Positions 1 through 10,844 of a stretch of DNA of 41,259 nucleotides are shown here, in pieces. Position 1 is the first letter of the stretch, and each line of letters opens with the position of its first letter. Under the pieces are notes generated by a model. It was given only the letters and a program-made list of their open reading frames with translations. It was not told the origin of the DNA and did not search any database. Source of the DNA: Verrucomicrobiota bacterium (GTDB lineage Bacteria; Verrucomicrobiota; Verrucomicrobiia; Opitutales; UBA953); assembly GCA_026397955.1 (NCBI GenBank), contig JAPLTV010000013.1, forward strand, positions 1 through 41,259, given 5' to 3'. Made by a program: the position numbers and the translations under genes.

Positions 1-209
1 TGGTCGGCGTGGTTCTTGAAGACGAAGAACTCGGCGAAGTCGTAGGAGGTGTCGATAATCGGGCGGACGGCGTGGGTGCTGGGGATGCCGACGTAGCCGC
101 TGTGGATGCTCTTGATGGCGAGCAGGCCGCGGAGCTTGGTCTCAAATTCCGCGCGCTGGGCGGCGGTGATGTCCTTTTTCAGGTAGAAGAAGACGATGTG
201 GTGGAACAT
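1..209 (-). CDS. Dabb (stress-responsive A/B barrel) domain protein, partial
   Basis: The 69 visible N-terminal residues (MFHHIVFFYLKKD onward, then a segment ending in FAEFFVFKNHADQ) match the start of a stress-responsive alpha/beta-barrel (Dabb) domain: a beta strand opening with H-x-V-x-F-x-L-K, a helix with 'AQRAEFETKLRGL', and a later 'DFAEFFVFKNHAD' strand. Dabb proteins are small dimeric ferredoxin-like barrels, and most bacterial ones have no assigned reaction. The gene runs off the left edge, so its C-terminus is unseen. The ATG at 207-209 is the only good start. It is divergent from rsmG across about 105 bp, in which I see no clear promoter. Confidence 0.7.
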   Translation of the reverse strand, partial: MFHHIVFFYLKKDITAAQRAEFETKLRGLLAIKSIHSGYVGIPSTHAVRPIIDTSYDFAEFFVFKNHAD

Positions 210-314
210 GGGACGGCTAGGTTTGGCCAAGTCCCGGCCGAAGGAAACAGCAAAGTGCGCGGGTCAAAGGCGTCCTTGCCTCAGGACGGCCGCGGGACAC
301 GCTGGCGCCCTCGC

Positions 315-989
315 ATGCAGTCCCTTGTTCCCCTCTTTCCGGAAGTCACGCCCGCCCAGTGGGAACAGCTGACCGCCATGGCCGCGCTCCACCGCGAGTG
401 GAACGAGAAGATCAACCTGGTCTCGCGCAAGGACATCGAGAACCTCGAGCGCCACCACTACGCCCCGTGCATCGCGGCGGTGAAATTCCTCAAGCTCATG
501 GACGGCTGCCGCGTCATGGACGTCGGCACCGGCGGCGGCTTCCCCGGCCTCATCCTCGCCGTCCTTTACCCCAAGGCCCGCTTCACACTCGTCGACTCCG
601 TCGGCAAGAAGATCACGGTCGTCACCGACATCGCCGAACGCCTCGGCCTCAAGAACGTCGACGTCAAGAACGCCCGCGCCGAGACGATGAACCACGAGCA
701 CGACTTCGTCACCGGCCGCGCCGTGGCGGATCTCCGCACGTTCGTACACAACACCCGCCAGCTCCTGTGCAAGGGCGCGAAGCATTCCCTGCCCAACGGC
801 ATCCTCTACTGGCAGGGCGGCGACCCCGCGGTCGAGGCGGAGCTTTCCTTTTTGAACCCGGTCTTCAGTTTTGAACTCCGCCCGCTCCTCTGGAACGACG
901 AGAAATTCGAGGGTAAGCGGATTGTGCTCTACCGCAGCCAGGACCTCCTCCGCTGCAAGAAGCCCGACCTGCCGGGGATGACACAATAG
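315..989 (+). CDS. rsmG: 16S rRNA (guanine-527-N7)-methyltransferase RsmG
   Basis: RsmG (GidB) methylates N7 of G527 in 16S rRNA, using S-adenosylmethionine. The 224-residue protein has the family layout: '[16 protein letters not shown]' near residues 33-48, the SAM-binding loop '[11 protein letters not shown]' at 69-79, an acidic strand-end '[10 protein letters not shown]', and 'RAVADL' further on. Length is normal for the family (about 210-240). The frame is open upstream to position 9, but that part reads as non-conserved sequence, so I place the start at the ATG at 315. No Shine-Dalgarno sequence precedes it. metH follows after 49 bp on the same strand and may be co-transcribed; both enzymes belong to methyl-group metabolism, though the link is probably incidental. 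Confidence 0.93.
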   Translation: MQSLVPLFPEVTPAQWEQLTAMAALHREWNEKINLVSRKDIENLERHHYAPCIAAVKFLKLMDGCRVMDVGTGGGFPGLILAVLYPKARFTLVDSVGKKITVVTDIAERLGLKNVDVKNARAETMNHEHDFVTGRAVADLRTFVHNTRQLLCKGAKHSLPNGILYWQGGDPAVEAELSFLNPVFSFELRPLLWNDEKFEGKRIVLYRSQDLLRCKKPDLPGMTQ

Positions 990-1038
990 TCCCGCCCCGT
1001 GCCTTGACCCTTGGGCGGCAACCCGCACGGTAAGGGCG

Positions 1039-4731
<3,693 letters not shown>

Positions 4732-4733
4732 CC

Positions 4734-5057
4734 ATGGAAGCGCGCGAACGCGAGAAGCTCGTCGCGATCGTCGGCGCAGAAGACGCCGCGGCGGTCGAAC
4801 GCTTCCTCGGCGGCTGCGCCTTGTGCACGTTGGTCGAGGCCGCGGATGGCGCCGACAGCGACTGGCCCGAGTGGGCGCGCGCGGCTGCCGTGCTCCAGCG
4901 CTGGCTGGAAGCCGCCGGCCGTGACGCGGATGCCGAACGCAAGCTCGGCTACCTGCATTGCACCGTCGAGGCCCAGAAGGTCGTACCGACCGCGATTCGC
5001 CCCGCCCTCCCGCAAGCCGTGGCGCGGATGTTGAAAGAGCACGGGTTTGCGGAGTGA
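4734..5057 (+). CDS. Small protein of unknown function downstream of metH
   Basis: A 107-residue ORF starts 2 bp after the metH stop codon, so it is almost certainly translated from the metH message. The protein is soluble-looking and mostly helical, with a charged N-terminus (MEAREREK), two cysteines close together ('GGCALC', about residues 26-31), a Trp-rich stretch 'DWPEWARAA' and a C-terminal helix ending 'MLKEHGFAE'. I do not recognise the family. Codon use and GC content match metH, which supports real coding. No signal peptide or membrane segment. Its close coupling to metH is the only hint about role. The first repeat island begins a few bases after the stop. Confidence 0.7.
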   Translation: MEAREREKLVAIVGAEDAAAVERFLGGCALCTLVEAADGADSDWPEWARAAAVLQRWLEAAGRDADAERKLGYLHCTVEAQKVVPTAIRPALPQAVARMLKEHGFAE

Positions 5058-5061
5058 GGCC

Positions 5062-5152
5062 GCGTTCGCCGCACGGTGAACGCAAAGGTAGGGGCGAGGC
5101 TACGCCGCGCCCTTTTGGGGCTAACAGGGCATGACGTAGTCCTGCCCCTACC
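5062..5152. repeat. Short inverted pair of GTAG-foot hairpins with leader hairpin (island A)
   Basis: A leader stem (5062-5070 with 5075-5083, GCGTTCGCC against GGTGAACGC, loop GCAC) is followed by an inverted pair of units. The left unit has GGTAG at 5087-5091 and a hairpin at 5092-5112 (GGGCGAGGC / TAC / GCCGCGCCC). The right unit, on the minus strand, has GGTAG at 5152-5148 and a hairpin at 5147-5127 (GGGCAGGAC / TAC / GTCATGCCC). The outer 9 bp GGTAGGGGC and GCCCCTACC are exact inverted repeats. The arms differ between the two units, yet each pairs 8 of 9. The same leader-plus-pair layout recurs at 18616-18699. Form resembles REP/SMAG elements; function unknown. Confidence 0.85.
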
Positions 5153-5183
5153 CTGCGGCCACCATCCGGCGGCCACGGGCTAA

Positions 5184-5309
5184 GGTAGGGGCGCGACGGC
5201 GTCGCGACCGTTCGCAAGGAGGCACATGCGATCTCAATGAGCCTGGCTAAGGGCCGACGACTTCCCGCCAGCGGGTTCGAACGGCGGTGATGGCAATCAC
5301 CGCCCTGCC
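5184..5309. repeat. Long (126 bp) composite GTAG-hairpin element, copy 1
   Basis: The left end is GGTAG (5184-5188) plus hairpin 5189-5209 (GGGCGCGAC / GGC / GTCGCGACC). The right end, read on the minus strand, is GGCAG (5309-5305) plus a perfect 9-bp hairpin at 5304-5283 (GGCGGTGAT / TGCC / ATCACCGCC). Between them are the blocks CCGTTCGC, ACATGCG and GCTAAGGGCCGA-C-GACTT. The element at 10610-10734 (125 bp) shares these blocks in the same order, and the two right-end hairpins are identical. Because the internal sequence is shared as well as the ends, this is a defined element and not just two nearby hairpins. Confidence 0.85.
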
Positions 5310-5321
5310 CGAGGCAGACGA

Positions 5322-5386
5322 GGACAGCACATGGTGCGGTCCCTACCCTCGATACAGCTATGTCGTGACGCGGTCCCGACCCTACC
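5322..5386 (-). repeat. Two tandem GTAG-foot hairpin units (island A)
   Basis: Read on the minus strand, two further units stand head-to-tail behind the long element. The first has GGTAG 5386-5382 and hairpin 5381-5361 (GGTCGGGAC / CGC / GTCACGACA; 7 of 9 pairs). The second has GGTAG 5347-5343 and hairpin 5342-5322 (GGACCGCAC / CAT / GTGCTGTCC; 8 of 9 pairs). The first foot begins 2 nt after the stop codon of the Gfo/Idh/MocA gene, so an mRNA of that gene would carry this hairpin immediately at its 3' end. The whole 331-bp gap 5058-5388 is filled by these repeats; I see no gene in it. Confidence 0.82.
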
Positions 5387-5388
5387 AA

Positions 5389-6411
5389 TTACTTTCCGGC
5401 GGCGACTTCGGCGCGGGCTTTGGCGAGGACGTCAGCGAGCTTCACTTCGGCGCCGCCCTGGCGTTTGCTCTCATCGGCGGCTTCCATGAAGGCGTAAAGT
5501 TCGAGGGTCTCTTCGGCGGAGACCTGCGGCTTGCCCGTGCGGAACATCTTCACGACGGATTCAAGCAGGACTTCGTAGCCGTCAAACTTGCCGATATCGG
5601 CTTCGCCTTTGTCGCCGACGGCTTTGCCGCCGTAGGGTCCGCCCTTGGCCTTACGATCCGCTTCGCGATAGATACCCACGCGGCCTTCGCCCCAGTTGCC
5701 CGTGACCTGGATCATACCCGCGGCGGACTTGTCGCGCTTCACCGAGAGGCAGCCCGTGCCCATGACGGTGTAAAGGCTTTCGCAACCGTGGACGCCATAC
5801 CAGTAGAGGTCAGGGTGATGCGGCTCGAGGCTGGCTGGGCTGGTGGTGTAAGCCGTCTTCACCTTACCGACAGAACCATTATGCACCGCTTGGGTGCCGG
5901 CCGCGAAGCGGAGGGACGAGGAGCAGAAATACACCACGCCGGCTTTCTTCGCGGCTTCCTGGATACGGATGACGTCGGCCAGCGAGCCGCCGATCGGCTT
6001 GTCGATAAAGACCGTCTTGCCGGCCTTCAGCACCGGCAGGATCTGCTCGAGGTGGACGCGGCCGTCGTTGGATTCCAGCATCACGAAGTCGACCTGCGCG
6101 CAGAGCTTCTCGATCGAATCGACGATTTCGACGCCCATGCCCTGGAGCTTGGCCGTGTAGTCGGGCACGTGGACGGTGCTTTCCGGGATGTCCTTGCTGC
6201 CTTGGGCGAAGGCGGCCGTCACGCGGAAGCCGGCGAACTTCGCGGCGTCGGCGGGGTTCTTCGGACCCTTGTTGAAGACCGTGGTGAACGCCACGACGTG
6301 CGACGTATCGAGGCCGATGATGCCAATCCTCTTCGGGGCTTCTTCGGCGAAGAGCGAGGAGACAAAGACGGACGCGACGGCGACCATGCGGGCAAGACTG
6401 GGGAGGGTCAT
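5389..6411 (-). CDS. Exported Gfo/Idh/MocA-family oxidoreductase
   Basis: The 340-residue protein begins with a probable Sec signal (hydrophobic 'MVAVASVFVSSLFA', cleavage near residue 22-24), followed by 'RIGIIGLDTSHV', the first strand and turn of the NAD(P)-binding fold in an atypical form with a DTSH loop. It continues with 'VDFVMLESNDGRVHLEQ' and the family hallmark 'FIDKPIGGS' (the E/D-K-P motif). Members oxidise or rearrange sugars and polyols, and exported versions are frequent in Verrucomicrobiota and Planctomycetota. The substrate cannot be read from the sequence. It is last in a minus-strand run after the LysE-type gene, with a 50-bp gap, and its 3' end abuts repeat island A. A second ATG at codon 9 is an alternative start. 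Confidence 0.85.
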   Translation of the reverse strand: MTLPSLARMVAVASVFVSSLFAEEAPKRIGIIGLDTSHVVAFTTVFNKGPKNPADAAKFAGFRVTAAFAQGSKDIPESTVHVPDYTAKLQGMGVEIVDSIEKLCAQVDFVMLESNDGRVHLEQILPVLKAGKTVFIDKPIGGSLADVIRIQEAAKKAGVVYFCSSSLRFAAGTQAVHNGSVGKVKTAYTTSPASLEPHHPDLYWYGVHGCESLYTVMGTGCLSVKRDKSAAGMIQVTGNWGEGRVGIYREADRKAKGGPYGGKAVGDKGEADIGKFDGYEVLLESVVKMFRTGKPQVSAEETLELYAFMEAADESKRQGGAEVKLADVLAKARAEVAAGK

Positions 6412-6461
6412 GCCTCTTTATAAATCGGCGACTGACAGCTTACAAGCACCCGGGGCGTCGG

Positions 6462-7094
6462 TTAATGCTGACCTTCGAGCAATTGCCAGACTCGCCAGGC
6501 CATTAGTACGCCCAGTGCCAGCCATAGTAGACCGAGCACGCGATCGACCCAACGGATGGTCGCCGCGTCCTTTAGTCGAACCCGGAGACGATCCCCGATG
6601 AAGGCGTAGAAACTCATCACGCCGATCTCCGATCCCAAAGTGCAGAGCAGGAACACGCCCGTCGTCAACCAAGCGAAGGCATCGGTGGGCACATTCGCCG
6701 CCTGGATGATGATGAGGAAGAACGGGATGGTCTTCGGGTTCGAGAAGTTCACCCACGTGCCGCGCAGGAAAAGTCCGAGCGCCCCACCCTCTAGCCCGGC
6801 GGATTCCGGCAAGCTCGAGCGCGGGTGCGTGAGATGGGTGAACGCGAGATAGAGGAAGTAAGCCAGCCCGGAGACGGCGATGGCAGTCATCGCATAAGGC
6901 ACATGCTGCGCGAGCCAGTGCGTACCGAAAAGCGCCAGGAACAGGTGCGGCGTCTCGCCGACCGCGAGGCCGAGCGTGTGCCAAAAGGCGCGACGCTGTC
7001 CGTAGCGGAGTGACGTCTCGATTGTCGACAGCGCCGCCGGCCCGGGCGAGAGGCTCGCGGTCAGGCAGGAGGCGATGAGCAGGCCGACGTTCAT
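6462..7094 (-). CDS. LysE/RhtB-family amino-acid exporter
   Basis: This is a 210-residue membrane protein with about six hydrophobic segments and the N-terminal family signature 'LTASLSPGPAALSTIETSLRYG' (residues about 11-32; the S-P-G-P motif is diagnostic). It also has 'GLAVGETPHLFLALFG', 'WVNFSNPKTIPFFL' (the conserved N-P-K motif) and a C-terminal 'WVDRVLGLLWLALGVLMAW'. LysE/RhtB proteins export amino acids such as lysine, arginine, threonine or homoserine lactones across the inner membrane. The start is 6 bp after the argH stop codon, so the two are almost certainly co-transcribed. That makes arginine or a related basic amino acid a reasonable guess for the cargo, but this is inference from position. 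Confidence 0.9.
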   Translation of the reverse strand: MNVGLLIASCLTASLSPGPAALSTIETSLRYGQRRAFWHTLGLAVGETPHLFLALFGTHWLAQHVPYAMTAIAVSGLAYFLYLAFTHLTHPRSSLPESAGLEGGALGLFLRGTWVNFSNPKTIPFFLIIIQAANVPTDAFAWLTTGVFLLCTLGSEIGVMSFYAFIGDRLRVRLKDAATIRWVDRVLGLLWLALGVLMAWRVWQLLEGQH

Positions 7095-7100
7095 CCGCGC

Positions 7101-8507
7101 TTAGCGGAGGGACTGCTTCCAGCGCGCGATCTCGCGGGCGACGGCCTTGGGGCCGGGCATGCCCGTGTTCTCGCGTGCGGCGAAGCCACGCTTGAGGCTG
7201 AAGACCTCGCGCCAGCCCTTCGTGAACGCCTGGTCAGCGGTCAACGCAGCGGCGTCGGAAAGTTTGTCGAGCGGCACACCGGACTTCTCGGCAAGCGCGA
7301 CGAGGCGGCCGACCGCATGGTGGGCGTGGCGGAATGGCATACCCTTGCGAACGAGCCAATCGGCGAGGTCGGTGGCGAGGAGCGCGGGATCGGAGGCAGC
7401 GGCGAGGCAGCGGGCCTGGTGGAACTTCGTGCCCGCAAGCGTGGCGTCGGCCACGGCGACGGACAGGATGAGCTGGTCGGCGGCGTCGAAGAGCGGCGGC
7501 TTGTCGTCCTGCAGGTCGCGATTATAGGTGAGCGGCAGGCCTTTCGTGAGCGTGAGCAGGTGCGTGAGCGAAGCCTGGAAGCGCGCGGCCTTGCCACGCA
7601 GCAGCTCCATCGAGTCAGGATTGCGCTTCTGCGGCATCAGCGAAGAACCCGTCGAGAATTCGTCGGGCATGCGCGCGAAGCCGAACTCCGCGGAGGACCA
7701 GAGGACCATGTCCTCGGCCAGGCGGGAGAGGTGGACGCCGCAGAGGGCGGCGGCGAAGCAGAACTCCGTGGCCGGATCGCGGTCGGCGACGGCGTCCATC
7801 GAATTACGGGTGACCTGCGGGCGGCCTTTCGCGTCGACGAAGCCGAGGAGCTTCGCCGTCACTTCGCGGCGGATCGGGAGGGTCGTGCCGGCGATGGCGC
7901 CAGAGCCCAGCGGGCACCAGTTAGCGGAAGCCTTGGCGGCGGCGAGACGGACGCGGTCGCGGCCGAACATCTCGGCGTAGGCGAGGAGATGGTGGGCGGC
8001 GGAGACCGGCTGGGCGCGCTGCAGGTGCGTGTAGCCAGGCAGGATCACATCGGCGTTGGCCTCGGCGAGCTTCACCAAAGTCTTGAGCAGCGAGACGAGG
8101 GCTTCATCGGCGGCGTCGCACTGGTCCTTGATCCACAGACGGACGTCGGTGGCGACCTGGTCGTTACGTGAGCGGGCCGTGTGCAGCTTGGCGGCGGCCG
8201 GGACGCGCTTCGTGAGCGCGCTTTCGATGTTCATGTGCACGTCCTCGAGGTCGCGGCTCCAGGTGAACTTGCCGGCGGCGATCTCCTTGGCGATGGCGTC
8301 GAGGCCGCGCAGGATCGCGTCACGCTCCTTCTTCGTCAGAATACCCGCCTGGGCGAGCATCGTGGCATGGGCCTTCGAGCCGCGGATATCCTGGGCCCAG
8401 AGACGATGGTCGAACGAGACCGACTCGCCGAAACGCAGCATCAATTCGGCAGGACCGGCGCTGAACCGGCCGCCCCAGGTGGCCTGGGCTTTCTTCCGTG
8501 CGGACAT
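7101..8507 (-). CDS. argH: Argininosuccinate lyase ArgH
   Basis: ArgH cleaves argininosuccinate to arginine and fumarate, the last step of arginine synthesis. The 468-residue protein begins '[19 protein letters not shown]', with the typical 'WGGRF'. It carries 'EDVHMNIE', '[12 protein letters not shown]', '[12 protein letters not shown]'-like sequence ('[13 protein letters not shown]'), and the flexible catalytic loop '[12 protein letters not shown]' at about 287-298. Length is typical (about 460). The frame is open 13 codons further upstream, but the ATG at 8507 begins the conserved sequence. The LysE-type exporter follows after 6 bp; the FtsB-like gene lies 45 bp upstream. Confidence 0.97.
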   Translation of the reverse strand: MSARKKAQATWGGRFSAGPAELMLRFGESVSFDHRLWAQDIRGSKAHATMLAQAGILTKKERDAILRGLDAIAKEIAAGKFTWSRDLEDVHMNIESALTKRVPAAAKLHTARSRNDQVATDVRLWIKDQCDAADEALVSLLKTLVKLAEANADVILPGYTHLQRAQPVSAAHHLLAYAEMFGRDRVRLAAAKASANWCPLGSGAIAGTTLPIRREVTAKLLGFVDAKGRPQVTRNSMDAVADRDPATEFCFAAALCGVHLSRLAEDMVLWSSAEFGFARMPDEFSTGSSLMPQKRNPDSMELLRGKAARFQASLTHLLTLTKGLPLTYNRDLQDDKPPLFDAADQLILSVAVADATLAGTKFHQARCLAAASDPALLATDLADWLVRKGMPFRHAHHAVGRLVALAEKSGVPLDKLSDAAALTADQAFTKGWREVFSLKRGFAARENTGMPGPKAVAREIARWKQSLR

Positions 8508-8552
8508 GACCAAGGAATGCCCCCGGAAAGGCGGGCAGGCAAGCAAGGATGC

Positions 8553-8927
8553 TCAGCGGCTGGCTTGAGCGGGAGCAACCGGAGCCGGTGCGGGCTTCTG
8601 CGGCGTCGCCATGTTGCGAGCGCCGTCGAGGCGGATCACGACCTCGCCGGGCTCGGCGACGCCCATGCGTTCGCGGGCCTGGTCACGGACGAATTCAGGG
8701 TCGCGGCCAAAACGTTCGACGTAGCGTTCGGTCTGGGCGCGCGTGCGTTCGAGGGCGGCGTAAGCCTGCTCCTTCTGATACTCGTTGGCGCGGATGCCGG
8801 CCAAGCGAGCGGTCTCGTCGCCATAGGTCGACCAGGTGAACGCAAGGACCGTGCAAAAGAGAATGAACGCGGCCCAGAGAAACAGCTTCTCCGTCTGAGG
8901 ATTCCGGGACGTGGGCTCGCTTTCCAT
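8553..8927 (-). CDS. FtsB/DivIC-like septum formation initiator protein
   Basis: The 124-residue protein has a short cytoplasmic N-terminus, one membrane span (about 15-33, 'LFLWAAFILFCTVLAFTW') and then a helical segment with coiled-coil character ('EYQKEQAYAALERTRAQTERYVERFGRDPEFVRDQARERMG'). It closes with 'MGVAEPGEVVIRLD', the family's typical 'R-x-x-x-G-x-x-x-P-G-E' tail, and a Pro/Ala-rich end. FtsB/DivIC proteins link FtsL and FtsQ/DivIB in the divisome and help activate septal peptidoglycan synthesis. The gene lies between a DUF420 gene and argH on the minus strand. The Pro/Ala-rich tail of about 20 residues looks like an unstructured extension. Confidence 0.82.
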   Translation of the reverse strand: MESEPTSRNPQTEKLFLWAAFILFCTVLAFTWSTYGDETARLAGIRANEYQKEQAYAALERTRAQTERYVERFGRDPEFVRDQARERMGVAEPGEVVIRLDGARNMATPQKPAPAPVAPAQASR

Positions 8928-8984
8928 GACGACCGCGCGAGTGAAAGCGGAAATCGAATACGGAGCGAGGGGAAAATCGCCGGC

Positions 8985-9473
8985 CTACTTCGTCGCCAGC
9001 TGAGCCGCGGCGGCGAGGGAGCCGCTGAACTCCATGAAGGCCCAGACGATGACGCCGGTGACCGAGACGTAGAGCCAGACGGGGAAGACCCAGCGGACGA
9101 GCTTCTTGTGCTCCTCGAGGCGATCGTGCTTGGCCAGCCAGACGGCGCGGACGATGAAGGGGGTGACCAGGATCGCCAGGATGACGTGCGGGATCAGGAT
9201 CAGGAGGTAGAGAGACTTGAGACCGACCCAAGCCGAGTTCGGCTCAGGCGCATAAGTGATGTTGGTGCGACCTAAAGCGACCCAGAGGTGGACCTTCGAG
9301 GCCAGGTAGAGCGCCAGGAACAGGGCTGAGGTCAGTACGGCCGCGCCCATCGCCTTGCCGTGGCCGGCGCGGTCGCCCGCCTTGATTTTGGCGAAGCCAA
9401 TCAGGAGGAAGACCGTGGCCAGGGCGTTCATGCCGGCGACGGAGCGGGAAAGGAGTTCGGTGGTAGAGGCCAT
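8985..9473 (-). CDS. DUF420 integral membrane protein
   Basis: This 162-residue protein has four hydrophobic segments: 'GMNALATVFLLIGFAKI', 'AAVLTSALFLALYLASKVH', 'LYLLILIPHVILAILVTPFIV' and 'WVFPVWLYVSVTGVIVWAFM'. It carries spaced histidines (in 'DRAGHGKAM', 'SKVHLWV', 'IPHVILA', 'LEEHKKLVRW') in the pattern of DUF420 (YozB/CtaM-related) proteins. Members are often found near cytochrome oxidase genes and have been linked to heme-copper oxidase maturation; no oxidase gene is visible here. The ATG at 9473 begins the recognisable protein; the open frame six codons further upstream is less likely. It is divergent from the YHYH gene. Confidence 0.82.
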   Translation of the reverse strand: MASTTELLSRSVAGMNALATVFLLIGFAKIKAGDRAGHGKAMGAAVLTSALFLALYLASKVHLWVALGRTNITYAPEPNSAWVGLKSLYLLILIPHVILAILVTPFIVRAVWLAKHDRLEEHKKLVRWVFPVWLYVSVTGVIVWAFMEFSGSLAAAAQLATK

Positions 9474-9548
9474 GGGGCCAAGGAGAACCACTTTTAAGGA
9501 AAAGCCAACCTCAGGCCGCCCTTAACCTTCACTTAAGGCTAAATCTGG

Positions 9549-9554
9549 TATCAT
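9549..9554 (+). promoter_or_regulatory. Possible -10 element (TATCAT) for the YHYH gene
   Basis: TATCAT matches the sigma-70 -10 consensus in five of six positions and lies 14 nt before the YHYH start codon. No convincing -35 box is visible at 16-18 nt spacing. If it is used, the 5' leader would be only a few nucleotides of pyrimidine-rich sequence. Confidence 0.35.
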
Positions 9555-9568
9555 TCCCCCCACGCCCC

Positions 9569-10597
9569 ATGAACCCGACCCTCTGCCTTCTCCTCACCGC
9601 CGCCGCGCTGGTCGCCGCCGACGCCCCTAAGGGCCCTGCCCTCAAGGAAGCCGACGCCAAGCCGCCCGGCCAGAACAAGGTCACCTTCACCGTCAAGGGC
9701 GACAAGCGCGTCATCGAGTCCAATGGGATCCCCGACCACAAGGTCGCGACCTTCCCTAACCGCGGCAACCCCAACGCCATCTCGGAGCAGAAGTATCGCC
9801 TCGAAGTTCCGGCCAACCCTCAGCCGCTCACCGGCGGCGCGACCGGCCGGATGATGTCGGCCTGGGGCGTCGCCCTGAACGGCGTCGTCTTTGATCCGGG
9901 CACTGCCGAAGTCTACAATGACGGCGATCGCAGCAACCCGTGGCACTACGAGGCACTGATGAGCAACACCGAGATGGGCACGACCCCGAAGATCAAGGTC
10001 GGTCTGGGCCTCGACCAGAATCACGGGCACGTCCAACCCAACGGCGCCTACCACTATCACGGCATCCCCTCCCTGCTCTTCGAACGCCTCTCCGGCGGAG
10101 AAAAGAAGATGACCCAGGTCGGCTGGGCCGCGGACGGCTTCCCGGTCTATGCCGTCTACGCCTTCGCCAAATCCGAGGATCCCAAGAGCGAGCTGAAGAA
10201 GATGAAGAGCAGCTATCGCCTCAAGACCGCCGACCGCGGGGGCGACGGCAAGGAGACCCCGACCGGCAAGCCCGACGGCGCGTTCGGCCTCGACTTCGAA
10301 TACGTCGCCGGCTCGGGCGACCTCGACGAGTTCGGTGGTCGCGCCGGCGTGACCCCGGAATTCCCGAAGGGCACCTACTACTACGTGATGACCGAGGAAT
10401 ACCCGTTCATCCCCCGTAAGTTCAAGGGCACGCCTGACCCCTCTTTCAGCAAACAGAAGATGGATCCCCACTCCAACCTCGGCGGCCAGGGCGGCCCCGG
10501 CGCCAAGGGCGGTAAGAAGGGCAAGAAGGGCCCGCCTCCTGGCGGCTCGGGCGCCCCTCCCCAGGACGGCCCGCCTCCCGAAGGCGCGGCGAAATAA
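9569..10597 (+). CDS. Secreted YHYH-domain protein
   Basis: The 342-residue protein starts with a short Sec signal (about 1-18, 'LCLLLTAAALVAADA'). The family motif Y161-H162-Y163-H164 occurs in 'NGAYHYHGIP', preceded by 'LGLDQNHGHVQPN' and followed by 'VGWAADGFPVYAVYAF'. The C-terminal domain contains 'GDLDEFGGRAGVTPEFPKGTYYYVMTEEYPF', characteristic of YHYH proteins. The last 45 or so residues are a low-complexity Gly/Pro/Lys tail ('GGKKGKKGPPPGG'), probably disordered. The clustered His and Tyr suggest metal binding, but YHYH proteins have no established reaction that I can name. It is divergent from the DUF420 gene, and its 3' end is followed 12 bp later by repeat island B. The start has no Shine-Dalgarno sequence. 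Confidence 0.88.
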   Translation: MNPTLCLLLTAAALVAADAPKGPALKEADAKPPGQNKVTFTVKGDKRVIESNGIPDHKVATFPNRGNPNAISEQKYRLEVPANPQPLTGGATGRMMSAWGVALNGVVFDPGTAEVYNDGDRSNPWHYEALMSNTEMGTTPKIKVGLGLDQNHGHVQPNGAYHYHGIPSLLFERLSGGEKKMTQVGWAADGFPVYAVYAFAKSEDPKSELKKMKSSYRLKTADRGGDGKETPTGKPDGAFGLDFEYVAGSGDLDEFGGRAGVTPEFPKGTYYYVMTEEYPFIPRKFKGTPDPSFSKQKMDPHSNLGGQGGPGAKGGKKGKKGPPPGGSGAPPQDGPPPEGAAK

Positions 10598-10609
10598 TCC
10601 GGCTTTCAA

Positions 10610-10734
10610 GGTAGGGACGTGGTTGCCATCACGTCCGTTCGCGGGCGGACATGCGGGGTCAGTGCCCTTAGCTAAGGGCCGATGACTTGCCGACCACGGA
10701 CTCAAACGGCGGTGATGGCAATCACCGCCCTACC
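10610..10734. repeat. Long (125 bp) composite GTAG-hairpin element, copy 2
   Basis: The left end is GGTAG (10610-10614) plus hairpin 10615-10636 (GGACGTGG / TTGCCA / TCACGTCC). The right end on the minus strand is GGTAG (10734-10730) plus a perfect hairpin at 10729-10708, the same 22 nt as in the 5184-5309 copy. The interior shares CCGTTCGC, GGACATGCG and GCTAAGGGCCGA-T-GACTT with that copy, and includes the 14-bp palindrome CCCTTAGCTAAGGG. The left hairpins of the two copies have unrelated stems. The element begins 12 bp after the YHYH stop codon. Confidence 0.85.
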
Positions 10735-10763
10735 CCACTTCGCGACCTAACTGCCTCTGCCTT

Positions 10764-10827
10764 GGTTAGGGCGCGGCTCTCCGAGCCAGCCGCCATCAGA
10801 CGGACGGCTCGGAGAGCCGTCCCTACC
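10764..10827. repeat. Short (64 bp) inverted pair of GTAG-foot hairpins (island B)
   Basis: The left unit has GGTTAG (10764-10769, a one-base variant foot) and hairpin 10770-10791 (GGCGCGGCTC / TCC / GAGCCAGCC). The right unit on the minus strand has GGTAG 10827-10823 and hairpin 10822-10802 (GGACGGCTC / TCC / GAGCCGTCC, 9 of 9 pairs). The two inner stems share GGCTC/GAGCC, so the pair could also fold as one longer cruciform. It lies 17 bp beyond the stop codon of the PDZ gene. The 247-bp gap 10598-10844 otherwise holds nothing recognisable. Confidence 0.82.
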
Positions 10828-10844
10828 TGAGGCGGCGAGAAGAC

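Noticed and set aside
264-1028. Long minus-strand ORF opposite rsmG (and similar long ORFs opposite metH, carB, proS)
   Set aside because: These arise from third-position GC bias on the opposite strand of real genes; the translations are low-complexity in Val/Asp/Glu/Gly/Arg and have no conserved motifs.
990-1038. Cobalamin or SAM riboswitch before metH
   Set aside because: Only 49 bp separate rsmG and metH, too short for a cobalamin riboswitch, and no B12-box-like or SAM-aptamer sequence is visible.
5287-6423. Plus-strand ORF of 378 codons over the Gfo/Idh/MocA gene
   Set aside because: It runs through repeat island A and opposite a gene with a signal peptide and family motifs; it is a shadow frame.
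10610-10827. Simple rho-independent terminators
   Set aside because: Hairpins are strong but not followed by T-runs, and shared interior blocks and GGTAG feet mark them as repeat elements; a terminator role is only possible as a secondary function.
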